Assembly: GCF_003390395.1 (NCBI RefSeq)
Contig: NZ_QUOV01000001.1
Span: 1,736,001-1,800,000 of the forward strand
DNA from: Thalassotalea euphylliae
Lineage (GTDB): Bacteria > Pseudomonadota > Gammaproteobacteria > Enterobacterales > Alteromonadaceae
Direction: 5' to 3'
DNA length: 64,000 nucleotides
Numbering within the stretch: position 1 is the stretch's first letter; each line of letters opens with the position of its first letter. The translations under genes and the position numbers were made by a program. Positions 34,674 through 44,804 of the stretch are shown in pieces. Below the pieces are notes generated by a model. It was not told where the DNA came from. It searched no databases and saw only the letters and a list, made by a program, of their open reading frames with translations.

Positions 34674-37600
34674 TGCGTATTTTGTCACTGCGATTTGAGA
34701 ACTTGAACTCGTTAAAAGGGCATTGGTTTATCGACTTTAGCAAAGAGCCCTTTGCTGGCAATGGGCTATTTGCGATCACTGGGCCAACAGGTGCAGGTAA
34801 AACCACTATTTTAGATGCGATTTGTTTAGCGCTTTACCATCAAACCCCAAGGTTAACTATTTCTGATAAAAATAATCAATTGATGACTCGCCACACCGCT
34901 TCTTGTTTGGCAGAAGTTGAATTTGAGGTGAAAGGGCAGGGCTATCGTGCATTTTGGAGCCAGCGTCGCGCTAAAAATGCCGCAGACGGCAAATTACAAC
35001 CTGCTAAGGCTGAACTAGCCACACTATCGGGCGAAATCCTTGCTGAAAAGCTGCAAGCAGTGAGGCAGAAAATTGCCCAGTTAACTGGTTTAGACTTTGG
35101 CCGCTTCACCAAATCGATGATGTTGTCGCAGGGGCAGTTTGCAGCCTTTTTAAATGCTTCTGCTAATGACCGAGCTGAGCTACTTGAAGAGCTGACCGGC
35201 ACTGATATTTATGGCGATATTTCTAAAACGGTTTTCCAAGAAGCAAAAGCAAGTGAACAAGCATTAGCACTACTAAAAGCTAAACTCGATGGCGTTGAGT
35301 TACTGAGTGATGAACAAGCGAAGAGCTTACAAGCTGAATTGCAATCGTTAAACACTGTTGAGAAAGAGCAAACAAAGCGTGTTGCTAAGCTACAAAAAGA
35401 TATTCAAATTCGCCAGCAACGCACGACATTACAAGACAAGCAAAAACAATTAGATGCCAGCCAAGCCGAGCTTGCAGCGCAAAAAAAACAACACGCAGAT
35501 GAACTAACAGCCTTGGCCGCTGCAAAGCCCGCGATTGCCATTCAAGACAGGTACCATACAAAACAGCAGTTGGTTGAGCAATCACTGCATAGCCAACAGC
35601 AACTCACGGCGAGTGAATCGAACCTTGCTCAAACTGAGCAGCAGCTTGCTGAGCAAACAGCATTGCGTGCAAGCGCTCAAGACAAGTTAACTGAGCGACA
35701 AAAAAAATTAAAACAGCGTGTCGCAAGGTTAAATGAGCAAATTTTGCCAACGTTGCAAAACCAGCAGCATATGGTTGAGCAACAAAGTGACAAGCAAAGT
35801 GCTATAAAAGAAAAAAAATCCAGCTTAGCTAAAGTTGAAGTTTTAATAACAGATAAAAAAGCCGAATTTGACGTATTAACGGCTGAGCACAACAACATTC
35901 AGGCTTACTTAACCGAGCACCTGTATGTTAAGCAACTACCGAGTTATCTTGGCCGTTGGCAAAGCGACTTCAATCGTTTGCAAACGATTGAAGTAGAAAA
36001 GCAAAATACCGAGCAAACCATACAAGAGCTCAGTGCTCAGCAAGCTGAGGCTGAAAAAGCAGATCAGCAACTTAGCCAAACACTGGAAAACTTGGCCAAA
36101 GAGAAAGCGGCATTTCAAGTATCGCTACAAGCGCTAAGCCAGCAAAGAGCAGAAACCTTAGCGGGTATTAGTTTACCCGTTTTAGCTGAGCAGCCAGCTT
36201 TACCCCTGACGGAGGCAAGTTTACAGGGATTTATTCAACAATTGCAGCAGCACCAGCAAGGGCTTAATCAACTTAAATTAATCGCGCAACAATTCGCCAA
36301 TTCCAATCAGAGCCTGCACGACAAACAGCAAACAAATGCTGAACTTAATCAAACCATTAGCCAGCAAGAGTCTTCATTAACTGCTAAACGTGAAGAGTTC
36401 AAGGCGGCTAAGCACACCTTAGATTTGTTAGAAAAAGTAGTTGCTCAACAGCAAACGATTAAGCAGTTATCGGATCACCGTGCTGAGCTTCAACCAGGGC
36501 AAGCTTGCCCATTGTGCGGTGCTACTGAGCACCCGGCAATTGCAGAGTACCAAGCGTTAACCAGCTCGGCAGAGGAACAACAGCTATCAGGTCAAAAAAA
36601 CCTAGTTGAACAACTAAAACAGCAAGGCATTGAACTTAAAGAGCAACTTCATCACCAGCAACGTACGTTAAGCCAAGAGCAAAGCCAAATAACGGCTTTA
36701 CAGCAAGAATGTCATCAACTCACCGAGCAATGGCTGCATATTGTTCAACAGCTTGATGCCAATATTCCAAGTGCCGTTAACCAAGCGCATAATGCCGTAA
36801 ATAGTTCGCCTAACGGCTCTGCTAGTAACTCAGTTAATGAGTCAGCCAGTGTATGTTCGGTTGCACAAATTGATGGTGAGCTTGAAAGTGTTCAACAACA
36901 ACTGTCGCAAACCATGAATTGCCAATCAGCGTTAGTCTCTTTGACAGAGCAAGAGAATAACTTGCAGAAGCAGCTAGTCGATATTGACCAAAGTATTGCT
37001 CAGTTAAATCAAAGTGAGGCGGTTAACCGTCAGCAAGCCAGTCATCGAGTGGCTGAGCAGCAAAAGCTTAGCGAGCAGTTATCAGCGGTTGGCGCAGAGG
37101 CTGGCCAATTGTGGCAAGGCATCTCGGAACAAGTTTCACAGCTTGAATTGCCAATGCCGCGTGCAAGCGAGTTTAGCCAGTGGTTACTGCAACTAGAGCA
37201 GCAAATACAGGATTATCAAACGCAACTCACCGCTGCTGAGCAAGTTCAACTCAGTATTCAAGCGTTAGAAAAATCCTTAATTGGCTACCAGCAACAACAA
37301 CTTGCTGAGCAGCAACAAGTCACAGTACTTATCGAAGAAGGCAAAGGGATTGATAGTCAGTTGCAAGCATTAGCACAACAACTGCAACACTTGCTTGGCG
37401 AATCAACCCTTGAACAAGAGCAACAGCATATTGCGACGGAAGAGTCAGCCATCGCGGATGAACAGCAGCAGATTGAAAAAGCCTACAACGAGGCGGCCAA
37501 TGCTCATCAACACGCACAAGGGCAGCACACATCATTAGCGAAGCAAGCGCAAAGCTTGAGCGAGCAAGTTAATCTTGCTACTGCGAAATGGCAGGAAGTG

Positions 37601-38470
37601 CTATTGGCGAGCGAATTTAGTGATGAAACGGCTTTTATCAATGCCAATATGCCAGCAGAGGAATTTACCCGCTTAACGGCGTTGGCAGATGAACTAAACG
37701 TTAAAGAGCAGCAACAGAGTGCACTTGCACAGGAATATCAATCGCAATTGGCTAGCCTGCCTGTTGAAGCTGATAGCAATATTTCATTGTCAGAGATGAC
37801 AGAAAAGCTAGTGAAAGATGAAACTGAACTCAAGGCATTGCAAACGAAGTTGGCGCAGCTTGATTTTGAACTACAGCAAGATAAAAAGCGCCGTGATGAG
37901 CAGCAAAGCTTAATGGCAGATATTGCGCAGCAGCAGATTGCACTTAACGATATAAGTCACCTAAACGGTCTGATTGGCTCGGCAGACGGCGCTAAATTTA
38001 GGCGCTTTGCTCAAAGCTTAACCCTTGAGTACTTGGTTCATTTGGCGAATAAGCAATTGATGCGTTTACATGGCCGATACCAGCTAACGCGACAAACAAA
38101 TGAGTCGCTTGCACTCGAGGTGGTTGACACTTGGCAAGCAGACTTAACCCGCGATACGAAAACTCTTTCAGGTGGCGAGAGTTTCTTGGTGTCACTTGCA
38201 CTGGCGCTGGCGTTGTCTGATTTAGTGAGCGCAAAAACGCAAATCGATTCGCTGTTTTTAGATGAAGGCTTCGGCACACTTGATAATGATACGCTGGAAG
38301 TGGCTTTAGACGCGCTCGATAATCTAAACGCGGCCGGCAAAATGATTGGTGTCATCAGTCATATTGATACGTTAAAAGAACGTATCGCCACACAAATCAA
38401 AGTGGAAAAAATAAGCGGTTTAGGGGTCAGTAAACTGGCATCTCAGTTTGTTTATTCGCCTAACCAATAA
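34673..38470 (+). CDS. sbcC: Exonuclease SbcCD ATPase subunit SbcC
   Basis: Rad50-type SMC-like ATPase of 1265 residues. Walker A is GPTGAGKTT at 37-45, the Q-loop region is MLSQGQFAAFLNA near 145, and two long coiled coils very rich in Gln flank the zinc-hook motif CPLC at 612-615. The signature LSGGESF lies near 1164 and Walker B plus D-loop (LFLDEGFGTLD) near 1200. It is about 200 residues longer than the Escherichia coli protein (1048), the extra length lying in the coiled coils. It forms a complex with SbcD, encoded directly upstream. Confidence 0.96.
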   Translation: MRILSLRFENLNSLKGHWFIDFSKEPFAGNGLFAITGPTGAGKTTILDAICLALYHQTPRLTISDKNNQLMTRHTASCLAEVEFEVKGQGYRAFWSQRRAKNAADGKLQPAKAELATLSGEILAEKLQAVRQKIAQLTGLDFGRFTKSMMLSQGQFAAFLNASANDRAELLEELTGTDIYGDISKTVFQEAKASEQALALLKAKLDGVELLSDEQAKSLQAELQSLNTVEKEQTKRVAKLQKDIQIRQQRTTLQDKQKQLDASQAELAAQKKQHADELTALAAAKPAIAIQDRYHTKQQLVEQSLHSQQQLTASESNLAQTEQQLAEQTALRASAQDKLTERQKKLKQRVARLNEQILPTLQNQQHMVEQQSDKQSAIKEKKSSLAKVEVLITDKKAEFDVLTAEHNNIQAYLTEHLYVKQLPSYLGRWQSDFNRLQTIEVEKQNTEQTIQELSAQQAEAEKADQQLSQTLENLAKEKAAFQVSLQALSQQRAETLAGISLPVLAEQPALPLTEASLQGFIQQLQQHQQGLNQLKLIAQQFANSNQSLHDKQQTNAELNQTISQQESSLTAKREEFKAAKHTLDLLEKVVAQQQTIKQLSDHRAELQPGQACPLCGATEHPAIAEYQALTSSAEEQQLSGQKNLVEQLKQQGIELKEQLHHQQRTLSQEQSQITALQQECHQLTEQWLHIVQQLDANIPSAVNQAHNAVNSSPNGSASNSVNESASVCSVAQIDGELESVQQQLSQTMNCQSALVSLTEQENNLQKQLVDIDQSIAQLNQSEAVNRQQASHRVAEQQKLSEQLSAVGAEAGQLWQGISEQVSQLELPMPRASEFSQWLLQLEQQIQDYQTQLTAAEQVQLSIQALEKSLIGYQQQQLAEQQQVTVLIEEGKGIDSQLQALAQQLQHLLGESTLEQEQQHIATEESAIADEQQQIEKAYNEAANAHQHAQGQHTSLAKQAQSLSEQVNLATAKWQEVLLASEFSDETAFINANMPAEEFTRLTALADELNVKEQQQSALAQEYQSQLASLPVEADSNISLSEMTEKLVKDETELKALQTKLAQLDFELQQDKKRRDEQQSLMADIAQQQIALNDISHLNGLIGSADGAKFRRFAQSLTLEYLVHLANKQLMRLHGRYQLTRQTNESLALEVVDTWQADLTRDTKTLSGGESFLVSLALALALSDLVSAKTQIDSLFLDEGFGTLDNDTLEVALDALDNLNAAGKMIGVISHIDTLKERIATQIKVEKISGLGVSKLASQFVYSPNQ

Positions 38471-38635
38471 CAGAACAACGCGAACACCAAAATTGAACCT
38501 TTCGCCGTCAATAACCGTGATAACGTCAGGTTATTGGTGGCGGTGGTTAATTCCGCCTAACATGTTAACCACAGGTTTGGCGAAGAACATCACTAAAGGT
38601 GCTCACTCGAACTTAGCACATCAATGGAATTTTTA

Positions 38636-39523
38636 ATGGAAACTTGGATAGCCTTTACTTTGTTAGCGGCTTTTATGCAGGCGATACGAACCGCTGGTCA
38701 AAAGCAACTGTCAGCTCAGTTATCATCACTTGCTACTGCCGGCGTTCGCTATATATTCGCTTTACCATTTGCATGGCTATATTTGTGGTGGGCGCTCAAT
38801 CATTATCAAGTAGCCTTGCCAGCGCTTAATCCAACGTTTTTGCAGTATGCCATTATCGCCAGTTTTGCTCAGCTAATCGGCACAGCTTGCCTTGTTATTG
38901 CATTTCAGTATCGGAATTTTGCCGTCGCTACTAGCCTTGCTAAAACCGAGGCTATTCAAGTGGCAGTGATTGGCGCTTTGTTATTCGCTGCACCTTTGTC
39001 AGGCTATGGTTGGTTATCGGTAATTCTGGGTGTTGTTGGGGTCATTTTACTGTCGAAAGTAAAATTTAATCTTAAAGATATATTGACTAATCCGGGGGCT
39101 GGCTATGGCTTGGCCTCCGGCCTTGGGCTGGCGATTACCACATTACTGATCCGCGAATCGAACTTAGCGCTTGGCAGTCACCCTATGGTCAATGCTGCGG
39201 TAACGCTGGTGTTCTTAATTAGCGCTCAGTCATTGTTAGCTGGCTTGTATTTGTTAATGCGTGATGCCAGTCAGTTTAGAAAGATGGTGATTAATTGGCG
39301 CCTTGCCTTGTTTGTTGGCATTACTAGCTTACTTGGTTCAATTGGTTGGTTTACTGCCGTTAGTTATCAAACCGCGGCCTACGTAAAAGCACTAGGGCAG
39401 GTGGAATTTTTTATCACGCTGGTGCTGACTTATCGACTTTTTAAAGAAAAAACCACACCCGCAGAGATATTAGGCATGTTGTTGATTGTTGTTAGTGTTG
39501 TTGTACTTTTGCTTTTAGCATAG
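38636..39523 (+). CDS. EamA-family (drug/metabolite) transporter
   Basis: Inner-membrane protein of 295 residues with about ten hydrophobic helices in two halves, the EamA duplication. The second half contains GLGLAITTLLIRESN and ends with the typical LGMLLIVVSVVVLLLLA. The start at 38636 is preferred because GGA lies about 7 bases upstream. An in-frame ATG at 38624 is also possible and would add four residues. The substrate is unknown. Confidence 0.85.
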   Translation: METWIAFTLLAAFMQAIRTAGQKQLSAQLSSLATAGVRYIFALPFAWLYLWWALNHYQVALPALNPTFLQYAIIASFAQLIGTACLVIAFQYRNFAVATSLAKTEAIQVAVIGALLFAAPLSGYGWLSVILGVVGVILLSKVKFNLKDILTNPGAGYGLASGLGLAITTLLIRESNLALGSHPMVNAAVTLVFLISAQSLLAGLYLLMRDASQFRKMVINWRLALFVGITSLLGSIGWFTAVSYQTAAYVKALGQVEFFITLVLTYRLFKEKTTPAEILGMLLIVVSVVVLLLLA

Positions 39524-39613
39524 GTGGCTGTGGAGAAGTAAAGATAGCACTGCTGTCGCTCGCTATTATCTGCTAAACTCCCCGCGCAATTTTCAAAACT
39601 AGCAATAAACATC

Positions 39614-40096
39614 ATGCAAATTACCAAAGATAAAGTAGTGCAATTTCACTACACCATGAAAGACGAATCTGGCGAAACGGTAGAAAGCTCTACTGGCGGC
39701 GATCCAATGGCCTACTTACACGGCCACAATAATATGATTGTCGGTGTTGAAAACGCATTGGCCGACAAAAGTGCAGGCGATAGCTTTACAGTGACTGTTG
39801 AACCGCAAGATGCCTACGGTGAACGCCAAGAAGACGCCGTACAACGTATTCCTACCAAGCACTTGCAAGGCGCTAAAGTATGGAAGCCAGGCATGGTAGC
39901 GGTTGTTCACACTGAACAAGGGCAACGCCAAGTTACCGTATTAAAGGTTGGTCGTTTTATGGTGACATGTGATTTAAATCCACCTTTAGCCGGCAAAACG
40001 TTAACGTTCGATTTAGAAGTGGTAGACGTACGTGAAGCCACTGAAGAAGAAATTGAGCATGGCCATGCTCACGGTGTGGGCGGACATCAGCACTAA
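39614..40096 (+). CDS. slyD: FKBP-type peptidyl-prolyl isomerase, SlyD type
   Basis: Cytoplasmic chaperone/prolyl isomerase of 160 residues. It starts with the FKBP strand (VVQFHYTMKDESGETVESS) and contains the YLHGHNNMIVGVENAL motif, an insert-in-flap domain (about 70-125), the LTFDLEVVDVREAT end strand and a short His-rich tail (HGHAHGVGGHQH). The tail suggests nickel or other metal binding, as in SlyD, which serves hydrogenase and other metalloproteins. It is shorter than E. coli SlyD (196), lacking most of the long metal-binding tail. Single gene with its own strong terminator. Confidence 0.93.
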   Translation: MQITKDKVVQFHYTMKDESGETVESSTGGDPMAYLHGHNNMIVGVENALADKSAGDSFTVTVEPQDAYGERQEDAVQRIPTKHLQGAKVWKPGMVAVVHTEQGQRQVTVLKVGRFMVTCDLNPPLAGKTLTFDLEVVDVREATEEEIEHGHAHGVGGHQH

Positions 40097-40138
40097 GGCT
40101 CGCTTTTAGGGTCTGTAAATGCCTCTTAAAGCCTGTTT

Positions 40139-40180
40139 AAGTTAAGCCTAGGCAAATCTGTACTAGGCTTAACTTTATTT
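40139..40180 (+). terminator. Terminator after slyD
   Basis: A perfect 13-bp stem (AAGTTAAGCCTAG/CTAGGCTTAACTT) with an 11-base loop, followed by TATTTCTATTGTTTT. Confidence 0.9.
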
Positions 40181-40800
40181 CTATTGTTTTCATTTCTTTC
40201 CATTCATTCGACAGTATTAAAACCATATTTGGCATTAGGCATCTGATTTTAATTGCCTTATCTAAACGTTGTTTTTAAAAATTAAATCAATTGTAAGCTT
40301 TCGTATAGCACTAGGCTGGTTATCACAACCTGCACAAGCGACTATCTATAATTCAAGCCATTTCAATATCACGCCGAAGCTTATAATTACGCTCTCTTCC
40401 TTTCGATAAACGTTCTCACTGCGAACGGTAAAAATAGCCATGAAAAGTGCATCAGTCATTCACAGCTGAAGTGCTTTAGCGTAATGATTTTTTATCCGCT
40501 ATTGCTGCCGAGTCAACCAATTTTTAAGCATGCTTATCGACTAATGCGTATATTCTAACCTGCTTGTTTTAACAGCAAAAATTACGTATCTGTAACAAAA
40601 GTGTTTACTGTGTTTTACCTTTGTTAATATTTCGATTACAAAAGGTGAAAAAGTAAGGGTAAACCCTGATAAAAGCTCAGTGTAACTACGCCTTACTTAA
40701 CTCACAATCTTCACGTAATTTTCACACCCGTGTTACGGTAGTGTCACCTTGTATTAACAAGTGTGAAAGCCTGCTAAACAAGCATCATCAAGGTAGTGTT

Positions 40801-40872
40801 ATGAAGAAGCCTCTTGCCAAGGGTTTGGCATGCTCATCTCCGAACAGAGTTCGATTTTTATATAGTTTTTAG
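40801..40872 (+). CDS. Possible 23-residue leader peptide
   Basis: The frame runs from ATG at 40801 to TAG at 40870-40872 and reads MKKPLAKGLACSSP then NRVRFLYSF. An AAGG ribosome binding site sits 7 bases before the ATG. It spans a terminator-like hairpin (40841-40859). There is no database-recognisable family, and it may be non-coding. Confidence 0.25.
   Translation: MKKPLAKGLACSSPNRVRFLYSF
40841..40859 (+). terminator. Small terminator-like hairpin
   Basis: CGAAC-aga-GTTCG is followed by ATTTTT and, 8 bases on, a second T-run. The short stem gives a modest prediction, possibly the 3' end of a small RNA or an attenuator. Confidence 0.4.
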
Positions 40873-41019
40873 CGTGTTACAGCTAAGCCATTAGCTAAGT
40901 AAAACACTAGCCAAGAAAGCAATAAACCATATCAACAAACAACAGTGCTTACTGAAGCATCAGTTGGCGCTTGTAGTGCACATTTTTCTCAACAAGCATC
41001 ACGAATTTGAAGAAACATC

Positions 41020-43088
41020 ATGAATTTAACAATCAAAACTAAGCTAATTTTACTAGCTAGCATCGCTTTATTTTTAATTGGGGGGATTTCTATTGTCGAA
41101 ACACTAGTTACTAAAAACATAGTGTTGACGGCGGAATCTGAAAACGTCGGCAATTCGGTAAAAAAACATTGCAAGAAAGCTTACAAGCACAAATTGATAC
41201 GGTTACGCTTTCGACCGAATTATTTTATCAACAAGCTCAGCAAGACCAGATTAAAAAAGAGCTAGCTGAGGAGCTGACGGTCATCTACCAAACGATGTCA
41301 TCAATCTATCAGAATACATCATCCAAATCAGAGGCAAAGGCTCATATTCATAGCTTTTTAAACCACTATACGTGGGGCAACAATCGCTATGTATTTAGCT
41401 ATAACAAAGACTCTATTGACTATGTAACTCATACTTTAAAGCCTGCGCTAATTGGCACTTCAGCGAAAGATTCACAAGATAGAAACGGTGTTTATTACGC
41501 GCGAAATATCGTTAACGTCGCACTAGAGAGTGACATCGGTTTTACTAAATATGCGTTTGTTAATCCAACGACTAACCAAGTAGAAGATAAGCTCACGGCG
41601 GCAATGTTATTTACACCTTTGAACATTGTTATTGCTACCGGTGAATACATTTCCAGCTTGCAAGCTGAAAAGCAAGCGAATGCACTTGCGATGATCACAC
41701 ATGCAAAATACGGCAAAAACGGATATTTTTGGGTGCAAGATAGCCATGGTGTGATACTTGCTCACCCGAAAGCGTCTATTGTTGGCAAAGTGATTGGTAA
41801 CACAGAAAAAATTGCCAAACGTGTGAGCACGCAAAACGACGCGTTTATCGACACAACGTTTAATAACCCGGCAACGGATAAAGTTGAAAGTAAAATTAAT
41901 TATGCGCGTAATGTCTTTCCAGACTGGGGTTGGACCATTGTAACGGGTGCCTATGAGAGCGATATTATTGAAGCTCAAGAGCAATTAACATACGCGACGC
42001 AAGAAATTTTTAACAGCCAAACTGTGCAAAATATTGTTCTGCTATTAATTGCAATTGGTGTCGCGATCGGCCTGTTTATCTACTTTATTAATCGCGTAAC
42101 GTATCGATTGTCAGTGTTGCAAGAGCGAATTGCGAGCTTATCAAGTGGGGAAGCTGATTTGCGCTCTCGATTAACAATGAATGGCAAAGACGAAATTAAT
42201 GACATAGCCAATGCCGTCAACGCTTTTATTGCGTATTTGCAAAAAATGTTACGTGAGCTAAGTGCATCTTCACACCATATTACTGACAATATTAATAGCC
42301 TATCGGCTCAGTCAGAGCAGAATCATATCGCCTTAAATAACCATGCAAACGAAACCGAGCAAGTGGTTACCGCTATTACTGAAATGAGTGCGACTGCCAA
42401 TAGTGTTGCAGACAGTGCTAATCAGTCAGCGCATAGTACTAACCAAGCGGAACAAGAAGCGAATGAAGCACAGCAGCTAGTTAACTCAACAACCGAAAGT
42501 GTTGAAAAGTTGCAGCGTGAAATTGAACAGGCAGCGGCGAATATCAATACCATGAACGACAATACTCAAGAAATTGTCAATGTACTGACTGTAATTGGCG
42601 AAATCGCTGATCAGACAAACCTATTAGCGTTAAATGCTGCGATTGAAGCTGCGCGAGCAGGTGAGCAAGGCCGAGGTTTTGCGGTGGTTGCTGACGAAGT
42701 TCGAGCACTGGCTTCACGCACGCAAACAAGCACCGAGGAAATTAGCCAGATCCTTGCCAAAGTCCAAGGTGATGCTGTTAATGCTGTTGCTGCCATGCAG
42801 GCAACGCAAGCGAGCTGTGCATTGGCCTCTACTAATACTGCGCAAGTATCAACAAGCTTAACGACCATGACCGATGCAATTGTTCAAATTAATGACTTAA
42901 ACAACCAAATTGCGACTGCTGCTGAGCAACAAAGTGCGGTAACGGAAGAGGTTAGCCAAAACATGAACAACATCCAAACCGTTGTCCATGACCTTTCTCA
43001 TGGCGGCGAACAGACAATGGCGAGTAGCCGTGAATTGGCAACGACCAACGAACAATTGGCTGGGCTTATTGGCCAATTTAAGGTTTAA
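41020..43088 (+). pseudogene. Cache-domain methyl-accepting chemotaxis protein with a frameshift
   Basis: The reading frame opens at 41020 with the first membrane helix (MNLTIKTKLILL, about 8-28) and stays in frame to an A7 run at 41160-41166. From there the chemoreceptor continues in the -1 frame to 43088. Joined, it would be about 690 residues: helix 1, a Cache-type ligand-binding region with two similar halves (YVFSYN... and [15 protein letters not shown]...), helix 2 ([19 protein letters not shown]), HAMP and the signalling hairpin with [18 protein letters not shown]. One missing A, or a -1 slip on A-AAA-AAA, explains the break. It could be a real mutation, an assembly indel or programmed frameshifting. 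The downstream frame could also start at TTG 41169, but would lack helix 1. Confidence 0.85.
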
Positions 43089-43100
43089 GAAAACACTAAT

Positions 43101-43151
43101 CAGCCGAACTATGAGTAAAAATCACAAAAGATTATCTGTGATGTTCGGCTG
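43101..43151 (+). terminator. Terminator-like hairpin after the Cache chemoreceptor
   Basis: Outer arms CAGCCGAAC/GTTCGGCTG (9 bp) with an inner TCACA/TGTGA pair. The T-tract (TATATCTTAAT) is weak. Confidence 0.55.
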
Positions 43152-43218
43152 TATATCTTAATACACTTATGACGGCTTATTAGCGGGTTGGTTAGTAGCA
43201 GCCCGTTTAAATTAAACA

Positions 43219-43470
43219 CTAACCACGCTTATACTGTGTTGGGCAGTATGCTCGCAACACATTGCCGGATCTGAGCTTACTGTGTTTCGTTGCTCGGCCC
43301 GATACACGCGCTCGCCATAGTTTAAAGCTAGATGGCTTCAATTGCCGCCTCATAAATTTGATGAGACTAGTTTCGTTTAAACCATAATTTTCTCTGATCG
43401 CTTCAAAAGGGGTTCTGTCTTCCCAAGCCATTTCGATTATTCTTGAGGTATCTTCATTAGAAAAATTCAT
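43219..43470 (-). CDS. DUF2805 / TIGR03643 family protein
   Basis: Small cytoplasmic protein of 83 residues. It matches the TIGR03643 pattern: IIEMAWEDRTPFEAI, a helix-turn-helix-like YGLNETSLIKFMRRQLKPSSFKLWR, then RVSGRATKH and a C-terminal CPTQ. Function is not known. The helix-turn-helix look suggests nucleic-acid binding. Single gene on the minus strand between a chemoreceptor and a diguanylate cyclase. Confidence 0.88.
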   Translation of the reverse strand: MNFSNEDTSRIIEMAWEDRTPFEAIRENYGLNETSLIKFMRRQLKPSSFKLWRARVSGRATKHSKLRSGNVLRAYCPTQYKRG

Positions 43471-43703
43471 AGGTTTCTTAACACACGTAAAAAAGAGAAA
43501 TATTGCATTTGGCTTATTACGTATGTCAGGAAAAATAAGAACACAAAACCATTAACTTACTATTAACAAACCCCACGAAAAAACCAGCCAATTATTGGTT
43601 TTTAAAGCAAAAATATTCAGTTTGCTTGTTGCACCAATCTTGATCAGTTACTATCGATTGCAACTAATAAAAATTAGCAACGCTATAGCATGGAAGCCAA
43701 CGC

Positions 43704-44801
43704 GTGAGTCGTACTGTGACAGAAAAAACAAAGCAACATCCCATCATAAAAATAAACTACTTGCCGCGCATTATTGCGGCTAAGTTTATGTTGCTAATTT
43801 GTGGCTTAAAACTGGGCTGGGATGTTCTGCAAGTTCAGTATCTTTGGTTATTTGTATTGGGTATTTTGTACCCGCATATCACTTATTGGTTGGCGGCGAA
43901 AAGCAGAGATGGAAAACGTCAAGAGCATATGAATATGAACTTTGACGCGTTTCTAACGGGCATGACTGTATCTATTTTGCCTGACTATTATTTCCTTTCA
44001 ACAGCGACCATCGTATTAATCGCCAATGCTTTGTACATAGGTGCGTTTAGGTTGCTGTTAAAGAATATGCTGGCCTATGCAACAGCGCTCGTTTTCGCCA
44101 TGGTTTACGTGTGGCCGTTTACTGGATTTGTGCAAACTGACTGGCCAGTAAAAATTGTTAATACGCTATTTATTCTTATTCACTTCGGCACATTTGCGAT
44201 TCTAAGTTATTATCTTACCCGCCGCATGATTGCGCTGACCAAAGAAGTACAAAGTTTATCGATTACCGACCCTCTAACGGGCGCGTACAATCGTCGCTAT
44301 CTTGACGCGAATTTAAGTAAAGAAATTCATCGTAGCCAACGATTAAATTATCCAATAACCGTTATCTTTACCGACTTAGATCATTTTAAGTCGGTGAACG
44401 ACGAATATGGTCATCAGCTAGGTGATAAAGTGCTGGCTGACTTTGTCAGCATTGCACGCAAGTGTATTCGAGAGGATGTTGACTGGATTGCCCGATTTGG
44501 CGGTGAAGAATTTATTGCAGTGTTACCAAATGCCGACGCCGATTACGGAGCGCTTATTGCTGAACGTATTCGCCAAGAGGTGAGTGAGCACCTGTTCGAA
44601 TTTGAAGACAAACAGGTGTCTATATCATCAAGCTTTGGTGTTGTTGCAATAGACAACAACGACCATAATGCTTCGGCAGAGTGCGTGATCGCCAGCGCTG
44701 AAAAGCTAATAGCTACGGCTGATGATGGCCTTTACAAAGCAAAAGAGAAAGGCCGTAATCGCGTGGAAGTGGTCAATCTGCATGCTCAAGAGAGTATCTA
44801 G
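43704..44801 (+). CDS. MASE2-type membrane diguanylate cyclase
   Basis: Makes cyclic di-GMP from two GTP. The 365-residue protein has a MASE2-like membrane sensor (helices in about 22-175, with the conserved LYPHITYWLAAKSRD loop) and a GGDEF domain (about 185-350) with an intact RFGGEEF active site at 264-270 and TDLDHFKSVND for metal and substrate binding. The usual inhibitory RxxD site five residues before the active site reads EDVD, so product inhibition is probably weak. The start is GTG at 43704 with GGAAG upstream. It converges on the next minus-strand gene with only 3 bp between. Confidence 0.92.
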   Translation: MSRTVTEKTKQHPIIKINYLPRIIAAKFMLLICGLKLGWDVLQVQYLWLFVLGILYPHITYWLAAKSRDGKRQEHMNMNFDAFLTGMTVSILPDYYFLSTATIVLIANALYIGAFRLLLKNMLAYATALVFAMVYVWPFTGFVQTDWPVKIVNTLFILIHFGTFAILSYYLTRRMIALTKEVQSLSITDPLTGAYNRRYLDANLSKEIHRSQRLNYPITVIFTDLDHFKSVNDEYGHQLGDKVLADFVSIARKCIREDVDWIARFGGEEFIAVLPNADADYGALIAERIRQEVSEHLFEFEDKQVSISSSFGVVAIDNNDHNASAECVIASAEKLIATADDGLYKAKEKGRNRVEVVNLHAQESI

Positions 44802-44804
44802 CTA

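Larger units (their letters stand above)
40181..41019. other. Gene-free 840-base stretch before a chemoreceptor
   Basis: No ordinary gene is seen. Near 40801-40872 an ATG frame of 23 codons has an AAGG site 7 bases upstream. Overlapping it are hairpins TGCCAA/TTGGCA (about 40815-40830) and CGAAC-aga-GTTCG (40841-40853), the latter followed by ATTTTT. Upstream, CTTGT-N4-ACAAG lies near 40750. This could be a short transcript, a leader peptide with attenuator, or a small RNA. It does not fit the c-di-GMP riboswitch pattern I checked for. Confidence 0.4.

Noticed and set aside
40770..40870. Cyclic di-GMP riboswitch before the chemoreceptor
   Set aside because: The conserved GEMM elements (such as the AGCC...GGTAGC-type core in the right order) are not present.
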